Shown here piece by piece: positions 34,789-46,322 of a stretch of DNA of 64,000 nt (position 1 is its first letter; each line of letters begins with the position of its first letter). This DNA comes from Hyperoplus lanceolatus. Lineage: Eukaryota; Chordata; Actinopteri; Uranoscopiformes; Ammodytidae. The stretch spans positions 7,497,001 through 7,561,000 of the forward strand of contig CM049402.1 in NCBI GenBank assembly GCA_026929865.2, written 5' to 3'. The position numbers and the translations under genes were made by a program. The notes under the pieces are model-generated. The model did not search any database, had not been told where the DNA came from, and saw nothing but the letters and a program-made list of their open reading frames with translations.

Positions 34789-35427
34789 TTATGTGTTTCC
34801 ATAGATCACTGCTCTCACTTTGTATGTATAGCACTCCGTCTGATCCTTGGATGAGAGTTTTCTTGAGAAATGTTGAAAATGGTGAGATGGTGATACAAAG
34901 TCAACAAATCAGGCCAAAGGATGTTGAGGCTTTGTGAACAGCAAATAGAATGTAGAATGTTTTAAAGAATATAATTATGTTTTTTCAAAAAAATATATTT
35001 CAGAAATGCTAAATTTCAAATATTTCTCAGTGAAAGATGGCGTGGGGTACAGGGAATGGCGAGCTGAGGTGACTGCGGTTCTGACATTGCGATGCTAAAC
35101 GTGACTCCCCGACACATTAATATTATTCTTGCGCCGGGCTTTTTAACACTGCCGTTCAGCCGCCTGCAGGCACAACATTCATCTGTTTGCCAATGAGTTG
35201 ACACAGAAGACGGAGAGCCTTAAGAGAAAAAGTTGTCCTTGAGTCTGAATGAGTCGCGTTGTACTCATTTGTGAAACTTGAACGCTCCCCATGTGGTTCC
35301 TCCATGCCCCCCTCAACATTAGGTATTCAAGTCTAAAACCACTTATAAATATCCTTGAAATGGTACTTTTTTTTTGTTTGTTTGGTCAATTTGTGTGTGA
35401 GGCAATTGCCTGTCACTAAGTCCTTAA

Positions 35428-35946
35428 AGGTGCTTTGAGCGAAATGGTTCTTTTAGCTAACTTCCTGTCAGTGACTGCAGTCCCCTCCCTCGTCCGTACG
35501 TCACCACATTAATGCACTGCAGTCTTCAAGCAGCGAGTTAACTAGCATCATCTCAGATCCGTAAGTCCGATAAAACATGTTAAAAACCATCAAAACAGAC
35601 ATTCGGAAGGATCTTTACCTGCTCCGCCATTGTAGGTGCATAGACATTCACCCCTCTGTCGATCTGTGCGTGTGCACCGGCGGTGAGACGTACCCGTTTG
35701 TAGCGTTCTCTCTTCTGATTGGATATCAGGTTTTGGGATACCAGAAAAATTTCATTTGCCGATTACATGCAGAGTGGGTGACTGAGAGACCTGTGTTATG
35801 AAGCGCGCACACTGTATACGTTTATAAGTTGTTTTAAACAAGGTTAATGTTTATTTTGTACACTGTCCCTGTTCAAATAAAGTTACATTACATCACTGTA
35901 TGAATATAGAGCGATTTAAAACATAAATATATTGCTCACTTCAACT
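35428..35946. mobile_element. TTAA-flanked MITE, copy 2
   Basis: TTAA at 35424-35427 and 35947-35950. Terminal inverted repeats are AGGTGCTTTGAGCGAAATGG on the left and AAGTTGAAGTGAGCAATATA as reverse complement on the right. The interior is clearly homologous to 22289-23396 (for example CTAACTTCCTGTCAGTGACT and CTGCTCCGCCATTGTAGG). It lacks the 639-bp insertion of copy 1, but has about 70 extra bases near 35815-35890. Confidence 0.8.
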
Positions 35947-35950
35947 TTAA

Positions 35951-37395
35951 GAATATGACTAAACCGGCTAAAATACCAGAGGTTGTATGGTTTTTATTGA
36001 CTGTGCACTTAAATAAATAAAGTTGAAATGTAGAGAATAAAGTTGAAAGAAACAATATGGAGATTAAACTTGAGAGTTAAAGATTGGCAAAATGTGACAG
36101 ATTGGAATGTTCGGGAAGCACAACACTATTAAAACACAAACGAAGCATCTTTGATACAACCTGATTTTTACTGAAACCAGACGTCCTTGATCAATAACTA
36201 CACTGGAGTGCACTGTATAAGACTAAATGTATTGAATATTTTTCTCTTAGTCTTCGATGTTGCTCTCATCTCACAGTCCGCTGCTTATAGAGAGCTATAT
36301 ACAATTAGTCCAGCTTAGAGGTGGTCTGGTTTTGGTAAAAATTAGTTTGTAGCCTACTGTCCTCCTTATGGCCATAGCAAAGATGGTTGTTTGTGTTATA
36401 ATGTTTAAGTTAGGAGTTATTGATACAGGGAGTTCCAATCTTTCAACATCTTTCCAACGTACCTGTCTGAGTTAATTCTCAAGGTTGTATTTTGTCTTTA
36501 CTCTCAAAAATGTGTATTTTTTCTTCTCAAATTGCATATTATTTTCACTCTCTACCATCTTTCAGACCTGTGTGAGCGATGAATGGCAGTAGAAAGTGGC
36601 AGCTCTGGCTCCAACCCTCTTTGCTCTTCAGCGGTGACACTTGTTAACATTGGATACTTTACTTTGTATAATGAAGTGGTCTCCCTGCACTGAGTGTCAG
36701 TCACATTTTACTTTATGCCGGTGTTGGGCTGCAAACACCACACTTGATTTCATAGCGGGTTGAACTTTAAATATGTATGAGTGACTGCTGTATTGTGGCT
36801 ATAATGGTTGCATTAAAATGCAAATGTTGGTTCATAGTGACCCCCTAGAACTATCCTAACCTGCACTGGTCACTTACTGTTATTTTCCACTGTATATTAT
36901 GCTTAGTTACAGTTTAGTGGTTTGATTGTATGTTGACAGTCGATAGAATGGCGCAATTTGCATTTAACTGTCTGCAAATAGCTTCATCTTACGTTTTTAT
37001 AAGGAGCGCCTTCTGGTGATAATGGAACATTGAAAATGGCTGCTATTCAAATTCACAGTCATGTAAACTTTATTTATGGAGGCCATACGAACGCAAATAT
37101 TGTTGTTGACCATGGCGGCACATCTTGGGCATGCACGGATAAACACTCGGCAGACGGCAATATGAACATAACAGCAGAGAGACACAAGGACAACAGAGTA
37201 ATGACCAAGAGAAAGTCAATGCACTGATGATGCAGTATTGATCTCAATAGGATGTAAAGGCCACGGGGGAGAGAGATGAGTTTTCAACAAAGCACGCTCA
37301 CAGCAAATCACGTTCCCAGTCATATCCTAGAGGTGGTTATCTCTCCGGAGCATTGTAAATAAACACCTGGAAATCCCTATACACATGTACATAAA
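35951..37395. other. Gene-free stretch
   Basis: No gene or bounded repeat recognised. Confidence 0.35.
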
Positions 37396-37435
37396 CACAC
37401 ACACAAACACACACACACACACACACAAACACACA

Positions 37436-37474
<39 letters not shown>
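37396..37474. repeat. (CA)n microsatellite with AAAC variants
   Basis: A CA run with three CAAACA interruptions in its first half. Confidence 0.9.
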
Positions 37475-37477
<3 letters not shown>

Positions 37478-37678
37478 GAGAGCTGTTTGCGTAAAAACAA
37501 GCCAGCTGTAATGTTTGTGTTCCTCCCTCCAGTGTTAAGTTAACTTTTTCTGAGAACAGACTTGGTAGAAATGGAATATATTACTCAATACATAAGTATG
37601 TTTTAATTAGTGTATAATTGCTTGAAAGAAAGTTGTATTTATTTATTTATTTTTACCTTAGAATGAGCATTTTTTATA

Positions 37679-39055
37679 TCAAATCAAATCAGTTTTATTT
37701 GTATAGCCCAAAATCACAAACACATTTGTCTCAGTGGGCTTTACATTTCATACAATATGATATATGATACAATATGACACCCTGCCCTTACACCCTTAGC
37801 TCGGCTGAGAAAAACTCCCAGTAAAAACCCTTTACCGGGAATAAAAAAAATTGAAGAAATCTCAGGGATAGTCGACAGAGTAAGGGATCCCTCTCCCAGG
37901 ACGGACATGCTGCAATAGATGTCATAAGTAGAGAAATCACAAAGGAATTTGATCATTGACCAGGTGATTACATGGTAATACTAAGTAAAGTGCGAATAGT
38001 GTGGATGCAGGAAGACTTCAGATGCTGCCAGAGGATCCACACCGTCTCGTCTCCACCAGGGAAAACTAAGGTTTCCATCGCCGGGATTATATCCCACGTC
38101 TCCAGGTGGCATCCTTAACCACTGCAACATCTTTCGCGTTGATGATCCATTTTCTCAGATTCACCGTCTCGTCATGACCAGGGAAAACTGGAAGAGGACA
38201 GACAAGCAACCAGTGAGCAAAGCAAAATTAATTTAAAGATTGAACAAGCAAGCGAGTAGAAAGAGTACTATCCTGATGGACGATGAGTCAGTGCTGATGT
38301 GAGGCAATAGCAGGCGGGGAGCATCCGTTCCTAGGACAGCTGATTCCGCACAGAACTCGGAGTCAGTCGAGTAGCATGGAGAGTGCTTGGTAGACAGAGG
38401 GAGAGAACCCCCGGGGCAACGCTCAGCCAATCATGGAAGATAGACAGAGGAGAACAAATGTCAGGGAAATGGTATCAGTTATGCAATTAGCGTCGGCAAG
38501 ACAATTTTTCAGTGGGAGGACAACCGGTACTCAGGCCCAGACAAACCGAGACCGAGGCAGCTCCTCAGGCTGTTAATAATAACGCTATAACAATGGTAAA
38601 CAATATGAAAACAATTAACATTAAATTACATTGATTTACACTCTACCGTTCCCCACCGACACACAATCGGCGCCAGCCCCCCAGACCCAGAGCCTGCCCC
38701 CCAGCACCCCGCCCCCAGAGAGCACGCCCCAGTGCGGCACTAGTCCCAAGGAGGACCGGGGCCATAGATAGAGAATATAGTATAGAATAGGGAAAATAGC
38801 CAAATGCACCGCTGCCACGAGGAGCAACCACAACCGAAACCCCCGGAGGGGCGGCCCGTACAGCCCACTCGGGCCCGCCGGACTGGCCATGCCCAGCCCA
38901 TGAGGCAAGGCTAGAGGCGCCAAGCACAAAGAGCGCGACACATCCGCCGCCGCCATCGGCACACCCAGAGCCAGGACCGGCCGGAGGAGCACCGACGCCG
39001 GGCAGCGAAACACAGACGCTATAGAAGTGGGCTGCCTTCATGTTTCTACAGTGGC
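37679..39055 (-). mobile_element. Retroposon remnant with CpG-rich 5' part (minus orientation)
   Basis: The left edge carries repeated CAAAT units followed by CAGTTTTATTTGTATAGCCC. Read on the minus strand this is a 3' tail ending in a TTTGA-type microsatellite, as in many fish LINEs and the SINEs that use their tails. Further upstream in minus orientation lies a CpG-rich block at 38640-39020, with roughly thirty CpGs by eye in about 380 bases, unlike anything else nearby. I infer one element of about 1.4 kb, but the two parts could be separate. Open frames through the GC-rich block are long only because the base composition lacks stop codons. Confidence 0.45.
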
Positions 39056-39096
39056 ACAGCATGGACTAACTTAACTCCCTTATGTGTTCTTATATA

Positions 39097-40727
39097 CACT
39101 CAACAAAAATATAAACGCAACACTTTTGTTTTTGCTCCCATTGTTCATGAGATGGACTTAAAGATCTAAAATTCATTCCAGATACACAATATTACCATTT
39201 CTCTCAAACATTGTTCACAAATCTGTCTAAATGTGTGATAGTGAGCACTTCTGCTTTGCTGAGATAATCCATCCCACCTCACAGGTGTGCCACATCAAGA
39301 TGCTGATCTGACATCATGATTAGTGCACAGGTGTGCCTTAGACTGTCCACAATAAAAGGCCACTCTGAAATGTGCATTTTTTTGCTTTATTGGGGGTCTG
39401 GGGACTCAGAACCAGTCAGTATCTGGTGTGACCACCATTTGCCTCATGCAGTGCAACACATCTTCTTCGCATAGAGTTTATCAGATTGTCAATTGTGGCC
39501 TGTGGAATGTTGGTCCACTCCTCTTCAATGTCTGTGCGAAGTTGCTGGATATTAGTGGGAAGTGGTGCACGCTGTCGTATACGCCGGTCAAGCACATCCC
39601 AAACATGCTCAATGGGTGACATGTCCGGTGAGTATGCTGGCCATGCAAGAACTGGGACATTTTCAGCTTCCAAGAATTGTGTACAGATCCTTGCAACATG
39701 GGGCCGTGCATTATCTTGCTGAAACATGAGGTGATGTTCATGGATGTATGGCACAACAATGGGCCTCAGGATCTCATCACGGTATCTCTGTGTATTCAAA
39801 ATGCCATCAATAAAATGCACCTGTGTTCTTCGTCCATAACAGATGCCTGCCCATACCATAACCCCACCTCCACCATGGGCCACTCGATCCACAACATTGA
39901 CATCAGCAAAGCGCTCACCCACACGACGCCACACACGCTGTCTGCCATCTGCCCTGAACAATGTAAACCGAAATTCATCCGTGAAGAGAACACCTCTCCA
40001 ACGTGCCAGATGCCATCGATTGTGAGCGTTTGCCCACTCAGGTCTGTTACGGCGACGAGCTGGAGTCAGGTCAAGACCCCGATGAGGACGACGAGCATGC
40101 AGTTGACCTTCCCTGAGACGGTTTCTGATAGTTTGTGCAGAAATTGTTTGGTTATGCAAACCAATTGTTTCAGCAGCTGTCTCAGTGGCTGGTCTCAGAC
40201 GATCTTGGAGGTGAACCTGCTGGATGTGGAGGTCCTGGGCTGGTGTGGTTACACGTGGTCTGCGGTTGTGAAGCCGGTTGGATGTACTGCCATATTCTCT
40301 GAAACGCCTTTGGAGATGGCTTATGGTGGAGAAATGAACATTCAATGCACGAGCAACAGATCTGGTTGACATTCCTGCTGTCAGCATGCCAATTGCACGC
40401 TCCCTCAATGCTTGTGGCATCTGTGGCATTTTGCTGTGAGACAAAACTGCACATTTCAGGGTGGCCTTTTATTGTGGACAGTCTAAGGCACACCTGTGCA
40501 CTAATCATGATGTCAGATCAGCATCTTGATGTGGCACACCTGTGAGGTGGGATGGATTATCTCAGCAAAGCAGAAGTGCTCACTATCACACATTTAGACA
40601 GATTCGTGAACAATGTTTGAAAGAAATGGTAATATTGTGTATCTGTAATGAATTTTAGATCTTTAAATCCATCTCATGAAAAATGGGAGCAAAAACAAAA
40701 GTGTTGCGTTTATATTTTTGTTGAGTG
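39097..40727. mobile_element. Apparently intact Tc1/mariner transposon
   Basis: The terminal inverted repeats are about 280 bp each (39097-39376 and 40448-40727), begin CACTCAACAAAAATATAAAC, and differ at only about six positions by eye (about 98% identical). The left flank is TA (39095-39096). On the right the expected TA reads AA (40728-40729), probably a point mutation. A single uninterrupted transposase gene lies between the repeats on the minus strand. Near-identical repeats plus an open gene indicate a recent insertion. Confidence 0.93.
39416..40429 (-). CDS. Tc1-like DDE transposase, full length
   Basis: 337 aa, beginning at the ATG whose first base is 40429; the frame is open five codons further upstream, but there the codon is TTG. 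Residues 1-110 form the bipartite helix-turn-helix DNA-binding region (LRERAIGMLTAGMSTRSVAR, then ISAQTIRNRLREG) with a basic linker RRPR. The catalytic domain has Asp151 in FTDEFRFTLF, Asp239 in FQQDNARPHVA and Glu274 in SPDMSPIEHVWD. The last two are separated by 34 residues, giving the DD34E signature of Tc1 enzymes. A glycine-rich box GGGGVMVWAG lies at about 186-195. It would bind the 280-bp inverted repeats around it, excise the element and insert it at TA. There is no stop or frameshift and length is normal for the family. Activity is not proven by sequence. Confidence 0.93.
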   Translation of the reverse strand: MPQMPQALRERAIGMLTAGMSTRSVARALNVHFSTISHLQRRFREYGSTSNRLHNRRPRVTTPAQDLHIQQVHLQDRLRPATETAAETIGLHNQTISAQTIRNRLREGQLHARRPHRGLDLTPARRRNRPEWANAHNRWHLARWRGVLFTDEFRFTLFRADGRQRVWRRVGERFADVNVVDRVAHGGGGVMVWAGICYGRRTQVHFIDGILNTQRYRDEILRPIVVPYIHEHHLMFQQDNARPHVARICTQFLEAENVPVLAWPAYSPDMSPIEHVWDVLDRRIRQRAPLPTNIQQLRTDIEEEWTNIPQATIDNLINSMRRRCVALHEANGGHTRY

Positions 40728-40930
40728 AATAATGGGTGTCCTGGGGAAATGCACCTGTTGGAAGACCAATAAGAAGTACTATAGAATAGATAACTAAATA
40801 CATCTTCATTTCATCACTTGATCATTTGTAGAAACTGTAGCTCGTGTCCTTGAAGGCCAGCATAGATTATGTTAATTCTGTGGGAGGGGTAGAGACGGAG
40901 CGCTGCAATCTATACATTCTACTACTAGAT

Positions 40931-41636
40931 CAGTGCTTCTCAAATGGTGGGGTGCGCCCCCCTGGGAGGGGAGGGGGGGCGCCGTGAGTTGTCGGGGGGG
41001 GGGGGCATGGGCTGCCTTGATTTCCAACTGACCAAAACATTTTTTTTTTTTTTAGTGCTAGCTAGCGATGTGTGCTTGTGTATGGTCATATCCGCCCGAA
41101 AGGCCGCAATTTGCAGTAAATAAATGTCCGCGTGTTTCTCCAAGTGTCTCTGTAGGCTATTTAAAAAGAAATCAAGCAAGTTAGTTGACTAATAATAACA
41201 TTAATGAATTATTGGTTATCGCATCACAGAAGGCCTATTGGCCTATAATAATAAAAAAAACACCACCTTAACTATGTTTACAGTTTTTTTTTTTTTTTAA
41301 TAAAATGCAAACCTCAGTGAATAATTTGCTCTTGTTTCTCTGTCCTGAGATTCACACAGACTGAGCAGTCTTGTTTAAATGTTACAAATTGAGCTAATAA
41401 ACTGAACTTTGATTTTTTTTGCTGCAGAAGTTATCTCAGCTAATTTTTGTTATCTAATTTGACAATAAGGTGATTGAATGCAGAATGCTCGTGCCAGAAA
41501 CTCAGTGGTTTTGAACAGATAAATAAATAAATAAATAAATATTAGCAGGTTCTCAACAGTATTTCAATTTAGGGGGGGCGCGAAAAAATTTCTGTCCCCT
41601 AGGGGGGGCATGACAGAAAGTAATTGAGAAACACTG
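40931..41636. mobile_element. hAT-type MITE with perfect 8-bp TSD
   Basis: Identical 8-bp repeats TACTAGAT at 40923-40930 and 41637-41644. Inverted termini are CAGTGCTTCTCAAATGGTGG on the left and CAGTGTTTCTCAATTACTTT as reverse complement on the right. G-runs lie near both ends and an (AAAT)n stretch at 41518-41541. A minus-strand frame at 40940-41179 contains FLNSLQRHLEKHADIY, which may be a remnant of hAT transposase, but this is weak. Confidence 0.88.
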
Positions 41637-41644
41637 TACTAGAT

Positions 41645-42287
41645 GATGCCCAAATACACTGTTATTACGAACTCTGCCTTTACTGTCACTAAAGATCTTC
41701 CTGTTATAGTCTATATAATCTGTTTTCTATTCCTTTATCCCCTTGCAAATGATCCCCATTCAATTGAGGTTGTGAAGTTGCCTATCTCTGTCATCTTCAT
41801 TTACCATAAGACTTTGCGTGAGAAATGTTTAGATTTCAATTAGTATGATTATTAGTAGTATTTTTATTGTAAGAATATCCCGCAGGTTATTAAGCTTCTG
41901 AGTAGCCAATGCAGAATTTGAGGAACATATGCAGTGCCCCGTCTTCATTTCTTAACATCAACAATTTGTTTTATTTATTAAATAGCTCATATTTGGTTAA
42001 ATACATCATTGATTTAAAGGGGAAATTCACTGACACGGCGATAACTCAATGGCACTTTTTATTTGATCTTTTTGGGGCCAACTTGCCCCAGAGGGTCTGA
42101 TTTCTTCTGTATTGCTCTAATTTGTTGTGAGGGACACCAAGATCAGTGACATATGAAAACAGAAATCTCATATTTGATGACCTGTCAAAGACGGTGGATC
42201 AGAAGGGCAGGGGCAGAGCCTATATAGTTGGAGGGCATAAATCCTCTTATGTGTGTGTGATATACGTGTGCCCTTGGTTACCTTAGT

Positions 42288-42290
<3 letters not shown>
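41645..42290. other. Gene-free stretch upstream of the candidate first exon
   Basis: No coding region. If the exon at 42361-42790 is real, this would contain the proximal promoter. No TATA box at a convincing position was recognised. Confidence 0.3.

Positions 42291-42360
<70 letters not shown>
42291..42360. repeat. (CT)n microsatellite
   Basis: 35 uninterrupted CT units directly upstream of the CpG-rich candidate exon. CT/GA runs are common in core promoters, but a role here is only a possibility. Confidence 0.95.
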
Positions 42361-42362
<2 letters not shown>

Positions 42363-42790
42363 CCCCGTCTCCAGTCGGCGCTCCCTCCCGACCATCTAGC
42401 CGAGACCGCGCCGCGCACTCCCGCCAAAGCTCCGTGTTGAGCCGGAGAGTCAAGGCATCAAAACGCGCCAGGACTATCGGAGGAGAGCTCCCCTCTGGAA
42501 GCAAGGAAAAAAAAGAAAAAAACATGAACATAGGATAACTCTATGAATATAACAGCGTGAGTGAGGATAATGGGAGCCGGAGTCGCTTCACTGGAAGGTC
42601 ATTAACGAGGGGGAAAAGAGAGAGCAGTGCGCAGAATATTGGATATTTGGAGTAGGATGTCCACTCGACTATACCGCAAGTGAAGAGAGCCTGAAACAGT
42701 GAAAAACATTGCCCCAGCTTTTTTTTTCTCCCTCTCTCTCATTATCAAAAAAAAGAAAGATATGGGGGGATTTACGTCTCGACAAGGCAG
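42361..42790 (+). CDS. Candidate first exon (5' UTR with uORFs and first codons) of an unidentified gene
   Basis: The stretch stands out from its surroundings. It is CpG-rich at 42365-42480 and ends in a near-perfect splice donor (GGCAG|GTGAGT, intron from 42791). Four short upstream ORFs lie at 42524-42538, 42543-42560, 42570-42605 and 42657-42683. A later ATG at 42762, with G at -3 and G at +4, stays open to the donor, giving MGGFTSRQG and then a split codon (phase 2). A Gly at position 2 with Ser at 6 fits the N-myristoylation pattern MGxxxS, but this is only a pattern match. The exon's 5' end is unknown, and no second exon was recognised before the window ends 21 kb later. It could instead be an untranslated exon, or chance. 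I do not recognise the gene. Confidence 0.45.
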
Positions 42791-43362
42791 GTGAGTCATT
42801 TCACAATACTTGATAAAGGGGAGTGGGGTTTTTTGGGGGGTTGTTGAGGAGGATGTGTGCGTGCTGAGTGATTTAAAGGGGTGAGGGGGGGGGGTGCAGG
42901 TGGCGGAATGGGCACATCGGGGCTATACTTGGAGGCTCAAATCATACGACTTGGCGCTTCCCATCCACTCTCTCTCTCTCACTGTGAAGGTGTAAAGAGT
43001 GTTTTGGTGTTGCTGCTATAGACGTCGACGCATGAAGCACGTAGACTGCCAAAACGCATTTGGTTGTTTTGTGTGTGTGTGTGACTTGAACTGACTCTAT
43101 AGGCTACCTACTCCGAGTCTTGTGAAAGGATGCTGCTGGATAACTGTGTGTGCGCGCGTGAGTGAGTGAGTGAGTGTGTGTGTATGTGTGTACGTGCGTG
43201 TGTTTCGCCCACACTGGCATATGTAACCGTATGTTAGACCGGCCACAGCACTGCAACCGTCAATGCAGAAAATGAATGCTTAGTGGTGAGCGTTCGGGGC
43301 ACTTGTTACTTGGGACATAAAGACATGATGTGTGTGCGTGATGGAGCAGCAGCAAGGCGCAA

Positions 43363-43442
43363 GCTCTCTCTCTCTCCCGCTATCTCCCTCTCTCTCCCTA
43401 TCCCCCTCTCTCTCTCTCCCTCCCTCCCTCTCTCTCCCTCTC

Positions 43443-43482
<40 letters not shown>
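43363..43482. repeat. CT-rich low-complexity tract
   Basis: Imperfect CT/CCT repeats ending in a pure CT run. Frames through it (Ser-Leu or Arg-Glu) are artefacts. Confidence 0.9.
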
Positions 43483-43485
<3 letters not shown>

Positions 43486-46318
43486 GCTCTCCCTGGAGAA
43501 AAAAAGAAAGAAAGAAGAAATAGCCCTGTGACTTGCTCCGGGCATAGCGAGCTCTAAAGTTGAACGCCAATTAAACGACGAGTTACTGAATTAAATCGCC
43601 CAGAATCACATCAACGATTTGTTCTATATATATATATTTTTTTTTTCTTCTTAATATAATGTAAGTGTGTTGTGCCACCAGTTTGTAGCAGTACCTCCCA
43701 TCTGTTGTGGTGGGGAGAAGGATAATCTGCCACAAGCATATGGGGATGCCCATTTCCCTCTTTTTGGTTTTTAATTAATACATTTTCTTTAATGTTATGC
43801 ACATATTGATTTGACTGGAAGCATTATGGATGAACACGTCACGTCGCTTGGTTAATTTAAATGCATAATTGTGATGCACAACATTCAATGACAGTTTGCC
43901 TTGCTGATTAGATATGTAGCTTATTCTGCCATTGAGGGGGAAATTAAATGAATACCTTTTATAAATGTGATGCATATATCATGCTCATGCAGCTACTATA
44001 CTCATCAGTGACGTTCCCTCTAAAGCAGTAACCTACAACTCTGCCTGTAGGCTATTCATTACCCGAATGGTGTTTATGTACTTATTTCCATATGCTTAAC
44101 AGTCTCACTTGTTATCATCAGTTTGCGTGATTCCCATGAAAGCTGTATGGGGAAAACCCGCACACGCACAAATTGCTTTGGGGAAGAACAGAGCTAAATT
44201 CGAGGGCAAAACCGTCATGGCCTCCCTCCCATCTCTTCTTAACCCATCTGAAATTCCTTTGACACATGGCTCAAGCTCGAAGATAAATAGCCTTATTGTA
44301 GTCATCGATACAAAGAATAAATAACTGTGAAAGAGGGTCGGATTTCCCATAAATACAACACAAAAAGGTAGAAAGGGGGGAGTGAAAAGCATGAGTTGTC
44401 ATGGTGATTGGTGTCCCTGAAACCTTTAAGCATTTAGGCAAATCATCCAGCCCACTATTTGGCATGGATGTCACACTATTGATGGAGGAAAGAGACATTA
44501 CACATACTACAATTCCTTTTTTTTTTTTTTATTCTGGAAAGCGCTCATTTTAAAAAACCGACCTATGAAATTTAATTAGGGCCTCTTTGGAATTTTGATT
44601 TGACTTGCTTTGGCAAATTGCGTTCATTTCTGTAATATGTGTGTCTACTTTAGGTATAGGGATTATGCCGGCTTGCTGCTTGTGAATTCTCTCTTTGGCC
44701 CCTTCTTCTATAGCATTCCAGTCCAGTATAAAGTGCTATTATCCATGATGGCCTGCGGTTTTTAATATCCATTTTTTACTCTATTTTTCCTCAATTTCTT
44801 TTATTTTTATACTCGAGCTATACGCAACAATGGCACCATCCTCAAAAAGACCAAGAAGAACACTGCTTTGCCCGAATGTGTTCACTTACCACACACACTT
44901 TAGACAGGAAGGATTGGGGGGCTGTCTAAAAGAGGTTAAGGCAGGATTGTTGCACGGGCACAAGCTCTTACACACGCATTATAAAGCAGCGTTTTTCAAA
45001 GTGCAGCAGTGGAGTCTGTTGTTTACGCTATGTCTGTCTGCTGTAAAAAGGTCAGTAAGGCTTGGTCCTGACCTGTGAATACACCTGAGTATACGCCTTG
45101 GCCCGACTTAACACGGATGAGCCACTCATTGCTCTGAAAAGGCCTCTTGTTTCGCTTGCCTTCAGCTCTCCTTTCAGCACGCTCTTGGTTATTGCTCTCA
45201 CATACAGACGCATGGAAAGAGTACAGTCTGGTAAGGAATACCGGTACAGGAAACATATTGTGGTACTAGCATACTGTACTCATAAAGGTACTATACTGCA
45301 TTCGAAAAAAAAAAAACTGTACCATTTGTTTTATTATGCGAATGCTTTGCTATTAGATCACTGAATGCTGTAAGTGGTGACTTTACCAGAATACATAATG
45401 ACAACATTGATCATTATGGGTTGTTACACAACAAAAAACATTGCAATTGTAATTTCATGCACATGTGTTATTTTATTTTGGTATGATCTCATTATTAGTA
45501 GAATGTATGGAACTCCTATTTTCTCTTTGGTAAATAGTAGCCTATAATATGACGAAATCTAGTCCTATGATTGGTTAATCAGTCTCATCAATGTATTTTC
45601 AAGGTTATCTCACACTCATAAGGGCTTCTGCTAGTGTGACAAATGTATCACCACAATGTTTTCCAATCATATAAAGTATCTAAAAGTACCGATAAGTATG
45701 AAAAATCCTATTGGTACCGCTATCGAAACAAGCCTTTTGGTATTGGACAACACCAGGACTTAGGAGGTGTGTGAGCGTTAATATGCATATATGCTCCACT
45801 GTGTATATGCAGAGGTGAGCTGTTGCTCATATGAGAGTGGCTGGCGGAAGGTTATTTGTGTTTTCTAATATCCTTCATTGTGTTTGACGTGTTGTCTTGA
45901 AGCAGCAGGCGCGGGAGTCGAATAATTTCCCAAATGGATACCTCTGACCTTCCGAATATACGTCCTATCGCTGCCTATACCACAGCTAGAAAAAGAGAGA
46001 GAGAAACCTGTCATTGCTTTCACAACTTTGCTGGTTTATATGCACCAACAAAGGAAAACAAAGTCGGTTGTGGAGAACAATTGAGATCAAATGCGAATCT
46101 TTTTTTTTCGTTTTCTACCACGTTATCAAACAACCAAGATGATTGCGTTGGCCTTCAATGGCTGAGGCTCACGGAAGGCTTAGCAAACGGACATGTAGTT
46201 TACAGACTCCCTTTAAACTATCTCTTCGCTCGCTGCAAGAGAAGAGATGAGTTTCGGAGAGGGAGTTCAGTCTTTACCACTCAAAATGTAAATGACTAAA
46301 AGTCCTTCAGGTTTTGAG
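43483..46318. other. Gene-free stretch (presumed intron)
   Basis: No coding sequence with recognisable domains. There are short T-runs at 44518-44530. Parts such as 44540-44640 and 44690-44760 look like slowly evolving noncoding DNA, but this is an impression only. Confidence 0.35.
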
Positions 46319-46322
46319 TTAA

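Noticed and set aside
38636-39062. Two overlapping minus-strand frames of 125-139 codons in GC-rich DNA
   Set aside because: Their openness is explained by the lack of AT-rich stop codons. There is no domain, no splice context, and the location is inside a likely retroposon.
39677-40369. 230-codon plus-strand frame over the Tc1 transposase
   Set aside because: It is antisense to an intact DD34E transposase and has no family resemblance of its own.
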